Of a DNA stretch of 64,000 nucleotides, positions 1 through 8,038 are shown one piece after another (position 1 is the stretch's first letter; each line of letters begins with the position of its first letter). Source of the stretch: Pseudoalteromonas luteoviolacea (GTDB taxonomy: Bacteria > Pseudomonadota > Gammaproteobacteria > Enterobacterales > Alteromonadaceae); NCBI RefSeq assembly GCF_001696455.1, contig NZ_MAUJ01000008.1, positions 2,501 to 66,500 of the forward strand, in the 5' to 3' direction. The position numbers and the translations under genes are program-made. The notes under the pieces are model-generated. The model saw nothing but the letters and a program-made list of their open reading frames with translations, was not told the DNA's origin and searched no databases.

Positions 1-2
1 CT

Positions 3-110
3 AATAAAGCAATCAAAGACTTAAACGAAATGGAGTTCCAACAACGTACATTAAAAGTACGCGAAGCTAAACAAAAGCAAGAAGAGTCGGAGTCTAGCTC
101 ACCAGCTTAA
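3..110 (+). CDS. RRM-type RNA-binding protein, C-terminal fragment
   Basis: Only the last 35 codons are in the window; the 5' part lies upstream. The reading frame from position 3 gives a sequence that starts NKAIKDLNEMEF and continues QQRTLKVREAKQKQEES, ending in a Ser-rich tail and a TAA stop at 108-110. This matches the end of an RNA recognition motif: the last helix (A-I-x-x-L-N), then the final beta strand with R-x-L-x-V-x-E-A. Such small single-RRM proteins are usually cold- or stress-related RNA binders; that role is family knowledge, not visible here. The stop lies 17 bp inside the 3' end of the converging murI gene, so the two genes overlap tail to tail. Confidence 0.75.
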   Translation, partial: NKAIKDLNEMEFQQRTLKVREAKQKQEESESSSPA

Positions 111-867
111 GTGACTTAACCCCGGCCGCTTGTTCTATTTTATCAGAGGCTGTTGCATACCAATGCACCAGCCTCGCTTCCACATTGCCACTTTGATCCA
201 ATTTATTTTTCAACAAATGTTGAACACGCCTTGCTATCGCAGCGCCAGAATCAACCAACTCCACTTTGTGGGAAAAGTAATTCTGAAGATGGTTTTTTAT
301 GATAGGGAAATGTGTGCAACCTAATACCAACCTATCTAATTCGTTGCAAATATTGAGTCTTTGCAATTCTGTTTGAAGCAGTTCTGCTTGCATCTCGTTA
401 TGCCAGTAGTAGTGTTCCGCAATATTAACTAGGGTAGTTGAATGGTATATGTCTACTTGACACTCACTTGCAAAAGTACTTATTAAATTTGCAGTGTATG
501 TATTTTTCGAAGTAGCAGGTGTGGCAAGGAGTCCAATATGTTTTTTCAGCGTAGTTTCTGCAGCAGGCTTAATCGCGGGCACCACGCCAACAATAGGTAT
601 GTTCGTATGCTGCCTAGCCGTTTCTAGAGCATAGGTTGAAGCGGTATTACACGCAATCACTATAACATCCACTTGCTTGGCGCTTCGTTCAATCCAATTT
701 AGTAATGCAGTCAGACGACTTTTTATGGTCTCTTGCGACTGAAGACCATAAGGCAAGAGTTCATTATCCATAACATAAGTATATTGAACCATCGGCATGG
801 CACATTTCAGATGCGAAAGCACACTGGTTCCACCAATACCGGAATCAAAAACTAACACATGTGGCAA
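94..867 (-). CDS. murI: Glutamate racemase
   Basis: A 257-residue cytoplasmic enzyme that interconverts L- and D-glutamate to supply D-Glu for peptidoglycan. The N-terminal DSGIGG motif (residues 8-13) and the two catalytic cysteines are visible: C73 in ACNTAS and C184 in GCTHFP. Length is normal for the family. The start is a TTG codon: it gives the expected N terminus (PHVLVFDSGIGG) and has a strong GGAGGG ribosome-binding site 6 nt upstream. The gene follows the DUF5610-type gene on the same strand after a 74-bp gap, and it overlaps the end of the converging RRM gene by 17 bp. Confidence 0.96.
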   Translation of the reverse strand: MPHVLVFDSGIGGTSVLSHLKCAMPMVQYTYVMDNELLPYGLQSQETIKSRLTALLNWIERSAKQVDVIVIACNTASTYALETARQHTNIPIVGVVPAIKPAAETTLKKHIGLLATPATSKNTYTANLISTFASECQVDIYHSTTLVNIAEHYYWHNEMQAELLQTELQRLNICNELDRLVLGCTHFPIIKNHLQNYFSHKVELVDSGAAIARRVQHLLKNKLDQSGNVEARLVHWYATASDKIEQAAGVKSLKLVS

Positions 868-873
868 ACTACA

Positions 874-879
874 CCCTCC
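874..879 (-). promoter_or_regulatory. Ribosome-binding site supporting the murI TTG start
   Basis: GGAGGG on the minus strand, 6 nt before a TTG codon at 865-867. No ATG in this frame lies near the conserved N terminus, so this site is what fixes the murI start. Confidence 0.7.
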
Positions 880-941
880 CCTTTCTTAAGAGCAGCAGTT
901 TGCCACGGCGGATTGCTAAAATAAACAGACAGCTCTGTAAT

Positions 942-2054
942 CTAACCTATTTGGTCGTTTTGTGACTCAGACTTGTCATTCAATGCGCTAAAATAGCTTT
1001 GGGCATAATCCAAGAACTGATTTAAACGCTGCTGTCCTTCATTCATCCATGCCATGATATCTGGTAATTGAGACTCAATGCCTAAAGCTCTGCCCTCTTC
1101 ATTGATCCCCTCTAAACGCTTATCAAGCGGTGCAAAAGCCTGTTCAAGCTCTTTCATCGGATTACTTTGCTGATATTGTGCTATTGCAGCAGAAGTCTTA
1201 CTTTGCCTAAGATCCATCGTGAAGTTGGTGATCTGATCGCTGTTGAGGCTCAACCCTTGCGCCAGTTCAAAAGCGTCATCATATTCTCCAGCAAAGAAAG
1301 AATCACTCACATCTCGGATATCTTCCATCATTGCATTAATGGCTTCTTGCTCTTCTTCATTAAGCTCGCCATTAACACTAATCGAGAAATTGACTTCTCT
1401 CTTTTGACTTTCGCCATATGCAAAGCCTTGGTTATCGCCATCTTGATAATAACTCGCAGCGCTGCTTTTGCTATATGCATCATTGAAAGATATCACAACC
1501 TCATCACCTTCTGCGGTCGTAAACGCATACTCAGCTTTATTAGATAAGCTTGCAAACTGAGCTGCACTTAAAGATACATGTTGCGGACTGGGGTCAAAAA
1601 GCTCTTTCTCAAAATCATCTAAGCCTTTAAATATCCCTTCTTTGGATTTTTCAATGCCATCTTTAATCTCATCATTAAAGAGTCCGGACTCTGACAGCTC
1701 ATCCGTCGCGTCATCTATACCAGTTTGCACACCCTTACGTGCCTGTTCCAGCATACTCTTTAATGTATCGTCATCTTTGCCATCAGCTTTGGCTTTATTA
1801 ATTGCACCTTGAACAAAACCGAGTACATTTTTAACTATCTCTTCAAAGTCAAAAAGCGGTTTCTTTGGCTCCTCTTTTTTCTCTATACCTAACGCTTCAG
1901 CTAATTTATCATCAAGGATTTTGGCAGCAACTTGAGACTTGTTGCCTTGATACTGGTCAGTGTTTATAGATATATTTGGGATCGGCGATTTGGCTTGCGC
2001 CCCTTTGTGCTGCATCGCTGGATTTAACAGCTGATTCAACTGTCCGATTTTCAT
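942..2054 (-). CDS. DUF5610 domain-containing protein, function unknown
   Basis: A 370-residue acidic protein without signal peptide or membrane segment. Residues about 65-160 (FEEIVKNVLGFVQGAI, then a helix ending in EQARKGVQTGIDDATDEL, then DGIEKSKEGIFKGLDDFE) look like the alpha-helical DUF5610 domain as I remember it; this is recalled, not searched. The rest is low in conserved features, rich in Gln, Glu and Ser, with a second helical block near the C terminus. The N terminus (MKIGQLNQLLNP) begins at an ATG with GAGAGCA upstream. It lies 74 bp before murI on the same strand and could share its transcript. I cannot assign a function. Confidence 0.75.
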   Translation of the reverse strand: MKIGQLNQLLNPAMQHKGAQAKSPIPNISINTDQYQGNKSQVAAKILDDKLAEALGIEKKEEPKKPLFDFEEIVKNVLGFVQGAINKAKADGKDDDTLKSMLEQARKGVQTGIDDATDELSESGLFNDEIKDGIEKSKEGIFKGLDDFEKELFDPSPQHVSLSAAQFASLSNKAEYAFTTAEGDEVVISFNDAYSKSSAASYYQDGDNQGFAYGESQKREVNFSISVNGELNEEEQEAINAMMEDIRDVSDSFFAGEYDDAFELAQGLSLNSDQITNFTMDLRQSKTSAAIAQYQQSNPMKELEQAFAPLDKRLEGINEEGRALGIESQLPDIMAWMNEGQQRLNQFLDYAQSYFSALNDKSESQNDQIG

Positions 2055-2215
2055 GATTGCTCTCCGCTATACTCTATCAGTTAATTATCGGCCATCTGCG
2101 CCAAAGCTAAAGTTATTTTGTACAATAAAAGTGCAATTTTAGTAGCGAACACTGGACAAATGTTCTACGCCCCCTAAAATAGCGCCTCCTCGCAATATTT
2201 AAAGGTAGTTTTAGC

Positions 2216-3313
2216 ATGGCCGTGATCACCATTGATACCGCTCAGTACGAACAACAACTAGAAGAGAAGCAAAAGCGTATTAGCGCACAGTTTGCCCGCT
2301 TCAATGCACCCACTCTAGAAGTATATGACTCGGAAAAGCAGCATTATAGACAGCGTTGCGAATTTCGTGTGTGGCACGATGGTGAAGATCTTTATCACAT
2401 CATGTTTGATCAGCAAAGCAAAGAGAAAATTCGTGTTGATGAATTTGGTCCTGGCGCACCTCTAGTTAACGAGCTCATGCAAGTAATGATGGACAAGTTA
2501 CGCCACAATGAATTACTACGTCGCAAATTATTCCAAATCGATTACTTGTCGACGCTGAGCGGGGAGATTTTAATTAGTTTGCTTTACCACAAACCATTGG
2601 ACGAAAGCTGGCAAGCAGAAATGAGTCAATTAAGAGCCGATCTGCAAAAAACCTACAAGATCGACTTTATCGGACGAGCGCGCAAACAAAAGGTCGTATT
2701 CGGCAACGATTACGTCACAGAAAAGCTTTCAGTAGACGGTAATGAATATATCTACCAGCAGGTAGAAAATAGCTTCACTCAGCCCAATGCAAAGGTCAAT
2801 GAAAAGATGCTTTCTTGGGCTAAGTCTATCTCACGAGAATTATCTAATGATTTACTAGAATTATATTGTGGTAATGGCAACTTTTCTATCGCTCTGGCTG
2901 AGCATTTTGATCGTGTGTTGGCAACTGAGATTTCAAAATCATCTGTACACTCAGCCCAATTCAATATCGCAGCAAACAAAGTTGAAAATTTAGATATCAT
3001 TCGAATGTCGAGCGAGGAATTTACCGATGCAATGCAAGGTAAGCGTCAATTTTCTCGACTTAATGGCATCGACTTAAAGTCATACAATTGCCAAACCATT
3101 CTAGTTGACCCACCGAGGGCTGGTATGGATGAGCTAACCTGCCAACTAGTTAGTAACTACGACAACATCATCTATATTTCGTGTAACCCAGATACATTGG
3201 AAAGAGACTTAGAAACACTTAGCAAAACACATAATATCGCGCGTATCGCTATTTTTGATCAATTCCCCTATACCCACCACGTAGAATCGGGTGTGTTTTT
3301 AACGCGCAAATAA
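2216..3313 (+). CDS. trmA: tRNA (uracil-5-)-methyltransferase
   Basis: A 365-residue SAM-dependent enzyme that makes m5U54 in the T-loop of tRNA. Diagnostic parts are visible: the SAM-binding LELYCGNGNFS segment near residue 217, the VDPPRAGMD motif near residue 298, the nucleophilic Cys in YISCNPDTL near residue 323 and the base-catalytic Glu in HHVESGVF near the C terminus. Length matches E. coli TrmA, and there is no N-terminal TRAM domain or iron-sulfur cysteine cluster, which separates it from RlmD/RlmC. It stands alone between a divergent DUF5610 gene and a shared hairpin with the converging dsbA genes. Confidence 0.96.
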   Translation: MAVITIDTAQYEQQLEEKQKRISAQFARFNAPTLEVYDSEKQHYRQRCEFRVWHDGEDLYHIMFDQQSKEKIRVDEFGPGAPLVNELMQVMMDKLRHNELLRRKLFQIDYLSTLSGEILISLLYHKPLDESWQAEMSQLRADLQKTYKIDFIGRARKQKVVFGNDYVTEKLSVDGNEYIYQQVENSFTQPNAKVNEKMLSWAKSISRELSNDLLELYCGNGNFSIALAEHFDRVLATEISKSSVHSAQFNIAANKVENLDIIRMSSEEFTDAMQGKRQFSRLNGIDLKSYNCQTILVDPPRAGMDELTCQLVSNYDNIIYISCNPDTLERDLETLSKTHNIARIAIFDQFPYTHHVESGVFLTRK

Positions 3314-3330
3314 TTAACTGTAAAAACAAA

Positions 3331-3356
3331 AAAGCCCCGCATTATTGCAGGGCTTT
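3331..3356. terminator. Bidirectional terminator between trmA and the dsbA genes
   Basis: Hairpin with arms AAAGCCCCGC and GCAGGGCTTT around an ATTATT loop (one C-A mismatch). On the minus strand it is followed by a T-rich stretch (TTTTTTGTTTTTA), which suits the dsbA side best; the plus-strand tail is weaker. Confidence 0.8.
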
Positions 3357-3371
3357 CTTATATTAATTTGT

Positions 3372-4004
3372 TTATTTGCTTGCTAGATGGTTGATTAGCT
3401 TTGCAATATCATCTGGATTAGTTACACCAGACTCTCTACTAAGAATTAATTTATATTTACCATTTACGACGAACGTAGGCACGCTAGACAATGCCCCTTT
3501 TTCTTGTAGCTGCTTTTGCTGTCTTGCCATTTTTGACGCTTTAGTTCGAACAGAAAAGCTCTTATACATTTTGTCAAACTTCGCACCATCCACACCCGCA
3601 GCGACGAAAACATCTTTGATATCTGCCAATTCATTAAATTTGGCACGCTTAGTGTGAATATGCGTAAACATCGCTGAAACAATCGCGTCTTTCTGTGGCA
3701 ATACGCTAGCAGTAGCTAAAGCGGTCGCAATCATCTTTTGATGCTTAGGATCTCTGATGCCCACAAAATCTACATGGCTTTTCTTGAACTTTACACCATC
3801 ATCTAGTTTAGGCTTAAATTGGTCAATTAGGCCTTCAAAGTTATTACAAGCAGGGCAGTAAAAAGAAAAGTACTCTGTTACTTCAGGCTTTTTAGTTCCA
3901 CGCTCGGCAATAACCTCATAGTGCTTCCCTTCTTCGAAGGTCATAGCACTTGCTGCTACAGGCAACATCAGGGCTACAAGTGCCGCTTTAATCATTTTTA
4001 ACAT
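3372..4004 (-). CDS. DsbA-family thiol:disulfide interchange protein, CPAC active site
   Basis: A 210-residue periplasmic thioredoxin-fold protein with a signal peptide (cleavage near A20). The active site is C50-P-A-C53, not the usual CPHC of DsbA, and the cis-proline loop is V-P-T near residue 173. The layout matches DsbA: thioredoxin strands around a helical insertion. The gene follows its paralogue at 4018 after 13 bp, so the two are almost certainly co-transcribed, with srkA upstream of both. The His-to-Ala change in the dipeptide should lower the oxidizing power of the disulfide (family knowledge). It may therefore serve a different substrate set or redox role; that is inference. Confidence 0.9.
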   Translation of the reverse strand: MLKMIKAALVALMLPVAASAMTFEEGKHYEVIAERGTKKPEVTEYFSFYCPACNNFEGLIDQFKPKLDDGVKFKKSHVDFVGIRDPKHQKMIATALATASVLPQKDAIVSAMFTHIHTKRAKFNELADIKDVFVAAGVDGAKFDKMYKSFSVRTKASKMARQQKQLQEKGALSSVPTFVVNGKYKLILSRESGVTNPDDIAKLINHLASK

Positions 4005-4017
4005 ATGTCTCTCCGTA

Positions 4018-4644
4018 CTATTCTTTTTCTAATAGATATTTTACTAGGTTATTAAAGTCAGCCTGACTAGAAAGTGAACTAATCTTAACAATGTACTTAT
4101 CATTAATGATAAAACTAGGCACGCCTTTTAATGCGCCTGCTTCGCTAAAGCGCTTTTGCTCATCTTGCATCGCTTTCTCTGCGCTAATAATCGGCATACT
4201 CGCTAACGCAGCGTCAAATTTTTCAGCAGAAACGCCATGGGCTGCGAGTAACTTTTTGACATCATCCATAGTTCTAAATTGGCTTTGCTGAACATGGATT
4301 GTTTTAAAGATTTCATCAACCACTTGCGAGTCAACACCGTGTTGCTTCGCAATTAGATAGCCATAACTTAAGTAAGATTGCGCTTCAGGTGGCAACCCGC
4401 GCATAAAATTCACGTGGCTCTTAACGAAAGGTACTTCCGCTGGAAGACTTGCCTCAAGCGCTCGGGCGGGGCCTTCAAATTTAAAACAATGGGGACAATA
4501 GAAAGAAAAGAATTCCAAAACGCGTGGCGTTTTACTTTTTTCCACTGTCAACGTCTCGTAATGAACATTTTCCTTGTACTCTGCAGCCATGGCAGCAAGT
4601 GGCATACAAAGTGCCAAAATTGCTACTTTAATGGATTTTAACAT
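4018..4644 (-). CDS. dsbA: Thiol:disulfide interchange protein DsbA
   Basis: A 208-residue periplasmic oxidase that introduces disulfide bonds into exported proteins and is re-oxidized by DsbB. It has a signal peptide ending near A20, the canonical C50-P-H-C53 active site and a cis-Pro loop (GVPSF) near residue 172. It lies 18 bp downstream of srkA, the same order as yihE-dsbA in E. coli, and 13 bp upstream of a second dsbA-like gene. It is the better candidate for the true DsbA of the pair because of the CPHC motif and the conserved neighbourhood. Confidence 0.95.
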   Translation of the reverse strand: MLKSIKVAILALCMPLAAMAAEYKENVHYETLTVEKSKTPRVLEFFSFYCPHCFKFEGPARALEASLPAEVPFVKSHVNFMRGLPPEAQSYLSYGYLIAKQHGVDSQVVDEIFKTIHVQQSQFRTMDDVKKLLAAHGVSAEKFDAALASMPIISAEKAMQDEQKRFSEAGALKGVPSFIINDKYIVKISSLSSQADFNNLVKYLLEKE

Positions 4645-4662
4645 GTGCTTCTCTCTTAATTT

Positions 4663-5637
4663 TTATGGATAAATACTTAATGCTGGCTCATCAAGCGCAG
4701 CCAATTGTTCTTTTAATGCCAAGATCTGCTGTTCCCAATATTTGTCTGTTGCGAACCAAGAAAAGTTCCTTGGAAACGCAGGGTCTTCCCAGCGCTTAGC
4801 TAACCAGCCCATATAATGAACCATGCGCATTGCTCTTAGTGGTTCAATTAGCTGAAGCTGACTCATATCTAATTCACTGAACTCTTCGTACCCGCCCAGT
4901 AAAGTGTCTAGTTGCAGAGCTTGGTTTTGACGGTCGCCGTTTAACATCATCCACAAGTCCTGAATTGCAGGGCCTTGTCGGCAGTCGTCTAAATCGACGA
5001 TCATAAGTTGCTCTTGAGACCACAGAATATTGCCAGCATGACAATCGCCATGCAATCTGATCGTATCATTTACTCTAAACTTTTCTTTAGTTTTCTTAAC
5101 AACTTGTTCTAACACGGTCGAGAACGCAAGTTGCAAAGAAGTTGGCAGGCACTCACTTGCTAAAATATCCTCACTTGCCTGAACCAGATAACTATACGTA
5201 TCAACACTTGGACGATGGGCAAAATTATATTGTTTGGCAACACTATGTAGACGACCGACGTATCGACCTAAAACTTCCAATTGATCTAAGTTATCCATTT
5301 CAAATTGTCGACCGCCTACACTTGGAAAAAGAGCAAACCGATAACCTTGATATTCAAATAAGCTCTCCGCATCACGCTTCAGAGGGCAAACAACCGGCAC
5401 TTCAGCATTGGCCAGTTCAAATGAAAATGCATGCTCCTCTTTTATCTGCGCATCTAACCAACGATTTGGTCGATAGAATTTTGCGACATAGCGTTTCGTA
5501 TCATCACTGCGAAATTGATAAACTCGATTCTCGTAACTGTTCAGTGGCAGAAGTCCAGATTCAGGATAAATGCCTATGCTCTCAATGGCATCCAAAATCA
5601 GATCTGGGGTAAGATTTTGATAACTAAAATCACTCAT
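4663..5637 (-). CDS. srkA: Stress response kinase A (YihE/SrkA family)
   Basis: A 324-residue cytoplasmic aminoglycoside-phosphotransferase-fold kinase. The catalytic loop HGDCHAGN lies at residues 196-203 (catalytic D198, N203) and the metal-binding DLDD at 215-218; the N-terminal lysine for ATP is in YVAKFYRP near residue 53. Length matches E. coli SrkA, which phosphorylates Ser/Thr and counters stress-induced cell death (family knowledge). It is the first gene of a minus-strand operon srkA-dsbA-dsbA2. In E. coli this pair is under Cpx control; I looked for a tandem GTAAA Cpx box here and did not find one with proper spacing. Confidence 0.93.
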   Translation of the reverse strand: MSDFSYQNLTPDLILDAIESIGIYPESGLLPLNSYENRVYQFRSDDTKRYVAKFYRPNRWLDAQIKEEHAFSFELANAEVPVVCPLKRDAESLFEYQGYRFALFPSVGGRQFEMDNLDQLEVLGRYVGRLHSVAKQYNFAHRPSVDTYSYLVQASEDILASECLPTSLQLAFSTVLEQVVKKTKEKFRVNDTIRLHGDCHAGNILWSQEQLMIVDLDDCRQGPAIQDLWMMLNGDRQNQALQLDTLLGGYEEFSELDMSQLQLIEPLRAMRMVHYMGWLAKRWEDPAFPRNFSWFATDKYWEQQILALKEQLAALDEPALSIYP

Positions 5638-5756
5638 TACAGGTATCCATTTATATAGTAAAGGTCTGATAGCGACCTTATCTGCCGTAAACGTTTTGAC
5701 AGCCTAGGATAAAGGGAACAGTGCATTGACGCAAAGGTTATTGTGACATTAAGTGG

Positions 5757-5778
5757 GCAGCCACAAGTATGTGGCTGC
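5757..5778. terminator. Hairpin downstream of ccoG
   Basis: Perfect 9-bp stem (GCAGCCACA / TGTGGCTGC) with a 4-nt AGTA loop, ending 16 bp after the ccoG stop codon. No clear T-run follows on the minus strand, so it may be a weak or protein-assisted terminator or a 3'-end stabilizer. Confidence 0.5.
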
Positions 5779-5794
5779 GATTAGAAAGGCGTTG

Positions 5795-7222
5795 CTAACG
5801 ACCTTTAAAGAAATTAGTTGGCTGTGCGATTTGTGCTTGCGCTCCTTCATTGCTGGTGAGTACAAAGTTAAACTCTGTCACCAACTTCTTCAAATCATAG
5901 GGGTCCATAGCAATTGAAACGGGCACATCAATTGTTGAACCAGCAGAAACGGTTACTTTTTGCTTTCCGATGAGCTGAAAACGCTCTAGGCCATTTACTG
6001 AAATAGAGAAAGTCTGTGGGACCTGTGCTTTATTAATAAGCTTGAGCGTATATGTATTTTCAACCAGACCGTCATAATTCACACGATATAGCTGATTTCG
6101 ATCTCTGATAATATCGAGTTCAAACGTTTTGCGCATAGCAATATTGATGACCAAAGCGCCGCTTAATAGAACTAAAATCATGACATATCCTATTAGCTTG
6201 GCTCTAACAGGCTTTGTCGCTTTCTGAGCGGTTTCAAGGTTGCGTTCTGTGGTGTATGAAATTAAGCCGCGTTGATAGTTCATTTTATCCATCACCCCAT
6301 CGCAAGCATCGATACAGGCACCACAATTAATGCATTCATACTGAAGGCCATTGCGGATGTCGATACCAGTAGGACATACCTGAACACATAGCTTGCAATC
6401 AATGCAATCGCCCAAACCAACCTCTTTCGGGTTTTGTTTCCGACCCCGCGGACCTCGATTCTCACCACGTTTACCATCATAACTGACAGTAAAAGTATCT
6501 TTATCGAACATGGCAGACTGAAAGCGAGAATATGGGCAGATGTGAAGGCACATAATTTCTCTCATCCAGCCCGCATTGCCATAAGTACACACGGCAAATA
6601 CGACAACACTGAGAGCCGCATACCCACTGGCTGAAAAGCTCAGTAAATCAGGCAATAGGTCTTGGATAGGCGTAAAGTATCCAACGAAAGTGATTGCGGT
6701 ATAGAAAGAAAAAAGCGCCCAGCACAAATGCTTCGCGCTTTTACGCATTAATTTATCTATATCCATGGGCCTTTGATCAAGCTTTTTACGTTGGTTTGCT
6801 GTGCCCTCACATTTTTCTTCAAACCAGATAAAGATAAATGTCCAAACCGTTTGTGGGCAGGTATAGCCGCACCATACTCGACCGTAAAAGGTTGTCACCA
6901 GAAATAGCGCAAATGCTGCTATCATCAATATGAAGGCTAATATTGTCAGATCTTGTGGCCACAACGTCAGACCAAATATATTAAATTTTTGTTCGAAGAG
7001 ATCAAACAACACCGCTTGCTGGTCATTGTAATTAAGCCAGGGAAGCGCCATGAATGCGAGCATACCTAAAAAACCAATCCGCTGACGAAGGATTTGGTGC
7101 ATTCCTTTGACCGCCCGAACATAAATCCGATTGCGCGGATTAAACCTATCTGGCTGAAGGTTTTCTGGCTGTTGAATTTTTACATCGACGGGAATGTTTT
7201 TTACTTTGATTTTATTGTCCAT
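5795..7222 (-). CDS. ccoG: Cytochrome c oxidase accessory protein CcoG (RdxA/FixG family)
   Basis: A 475-residue polytopic membrane protein with two 4Fe-4S clusters, needed for copper delivery during cbb3 oxidase assembly (family knowledge). Visible features: membrane segments near residues 50-70, 85-110, 160-185, 195-215 and 340-360, the WCGYTCPQ motif near residue 117, two ferredoxin-type cysteine clusters (CIDCKLCVQVCP and CINCGACIDAC) between about 265 and 310, and a C-terminal immunoglobulin-like periplasmic domain. No ccoNOPQ genes are in this window. An AAGGAG site precedes the ATG. Confidence 0.94.
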   Translation of the reverse strand: MDNKIKVKNIPVDVKIQQPENLQPDRFNPRNRIYVRAVKGMHQILRQRIGFLGMLAFMALPWLNYNDQQAVLFDLFEQKFNIFGLTLWPQDLTILAFILMIAAFALFLVTTFYGRVWCGYTCPQTVWTFIFIWFEEKCEGTANQRKKLDQRPMDIDKLMRKSAKHLCWALFSFYTAITFVGYFTPIQDLLPDLLSFSASGYAALSVVVFAVCTYGNAGWMREIMCLHICPYSRFQSAMFDKDTFTVSYDGKRGENRGPRGRKQNPKEVGLGDCIDCKLCVQVCPTGIDIRNGLQYECINCGACIDACDGVMDKMNYQRGLISYTTERNLETAQKATKPVRAKLIGYVMILVLLSGALVINIAMRKTFELDIIRDRNQLYRVNYDGLVENTYTLKLINKAQVPQTFSISVNGLERFQLIGKQKVTVSAGSTIDVPVSIAMDPYDLKKLVTEFNFVLTSNEGAQAQIAQPTNFFKGR

Positions 7223-7264
7223 AAAAGCTCCTTAAGCGCTTTGGACAGGTTACTTGCTACAGTG

Positions 7265-7283
7265 ACCTTATATTTACTAAGGT
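7265..7283. repeat. Inverted repeat upstream of ccoG
   Basis: ACCTTA and TAAGGT arms around a 7-bp spacer, 43 bp before the ccoG start. The position suits an operator, but the motif is not one I recognise. Confidence 0.3.
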
Positions 7284-7399
7284 TATTATATGCAACAGCG
7301 CGCTGTTAGCGAGCCGAAAATCGCACGACGAAGACAAAAACTACGAATATTTCCTGAGCATTTCGCTTGCTTTTGATTCTTGCATTTTATTACACTGTG

Positions 7400-7427
7400 A
7401 ATTTGATTGAGTCGAATAGATCAAATT
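7400..7427. repeat. Inverted repeat just before the 118-residue gene
   Basis: Perfect 8-bp arms AATTTGAT and ATCAAATT separated by 12 bp, ending 10 bp before the ATG at 7438. The inner TTGAT/ATCAA resembles FNR half-sites, but the spacing is far too long for FNR. It could act as an operator or as a hairpin near the ribosome-binding site. Confidence 0.35.
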
Positions 7428-7437
7428 AGCGAGCTTT

Positions 7438-7794
7438 ATGAAAAAATATCTTTTGTTAGTGTTAATAGTATTAGCGCTATTCACCATAGATCACCCATTG
7501 ATCAAAGAACCCAGAGATAAATTACTCCAGCAGGGAGTAGATACGTTAGGGGAAACCAGCGAGACCCAGTATAGTCTGGCGGCAAAGCAGGCTCGACAGG
7601 TCATCAGCCAATCAATTCAGCTTTCAGAATCAGAGCAATCCTATTTAAAAGCCGCATTAGCCACGGATGAAAAAGTTAAAATTTTCCATTTACGTTATTG
7701 CCAAGAGAATGAATTGAACATGTATTTTTACGGCCCCAAATTAAAAACAATTTGTGATGCTGCAGCCAAAGCCATTAAAAAGGCAGAAATCTAA
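7438..7794 (+). CDS. Small protein with N-terminal membrane anchor, unknown function
   Basis: A 118-residue protein. Residues 1-17 (KKYLLLVLIVLALFTI) form a hydrophobic signal or anchor; the rest is a soluble helical region rich in Gln, Ala and Lys. Two cysteines (in YCQENE and TICDAA) lie near the C terminus and could pair if the domain is periplasmic. I do not recognise the family. The stop codon overlaps the ATG of the following zinc-ribbon gene by one base (TAATG), so the two are translationally coupled and probably work in related processes. Confidence 0.75.
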   Translation: MKKYLLLVLIVLALFTIDHPLIKEPRDKLLQQGVDTLGETSETQYSLAAKQARQVISQSIQLSESEQSYLKAALATDEKVKIFHLRYCQENELNMYFYGPKLKTICDAAAKAIKKAEI

Positions 7795-7997
7795 TGGATT
7801 TAGCAAAGTTTAATAAATTGCGTGCACGTTCATTCAACGATCAAAAATCCCTTCTTAAAAAAATTGCTAAAGGGCAAACTGTATTATGCCCAACATGTAA
7901 TAAAGCAATTGCATTGAATGTAGCTGTGAAGGAAGGTGAAAAGGCATACGCAAAATGCCAAAAAGGTTGTACTTATATCGAATTGGATGTGGCTTAA
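7794..7997 (+). CDS. Small zinc-ribbon protein, unknown function
   Basis: A 67-residue cytoplasmic protein. The N-terminal third is basic and helical (MDLAKFNKLRARSFNDQKSL); the rest holds C-P-T-C near residue 33 and C-x3-C near residues 55-59 (AKCQKGC), a spacing consistent with a small zinc-binding ribbon. Its start overlaps the stop of the preceding gene by one base. I do not know the function. The basic N terminus with a zinc knuckle would suit nucleic-acid or protein binding, but that is inference. Confidence 0.75.
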   Translation: MDLAKFNKLRARSFNDQKSLLKKIAKGQTVLCPTCNKAIALNVAVKEGEKAYAKCQKGCTYIELDVA

Positions 7998-8038
7998 TCT
8001 AGCAGTAGATTAAGCCGTAATCAGGTCTTAAAGAAGCT

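Noticed and set aside
5650..5700. CpxR box upstream of srkA-dsbA
   Set aside because: Two GTAAA strings occur, but about 29 bp apart and not in the N5 tandem spacing of a Cpx box.
7403..7424. FNR-like box before the 118-residue gene
   Set aside because: TTGAT and ATCAA half-sites are present, but FNR needs a 4-bp gap and here they are separated by 12 bp.
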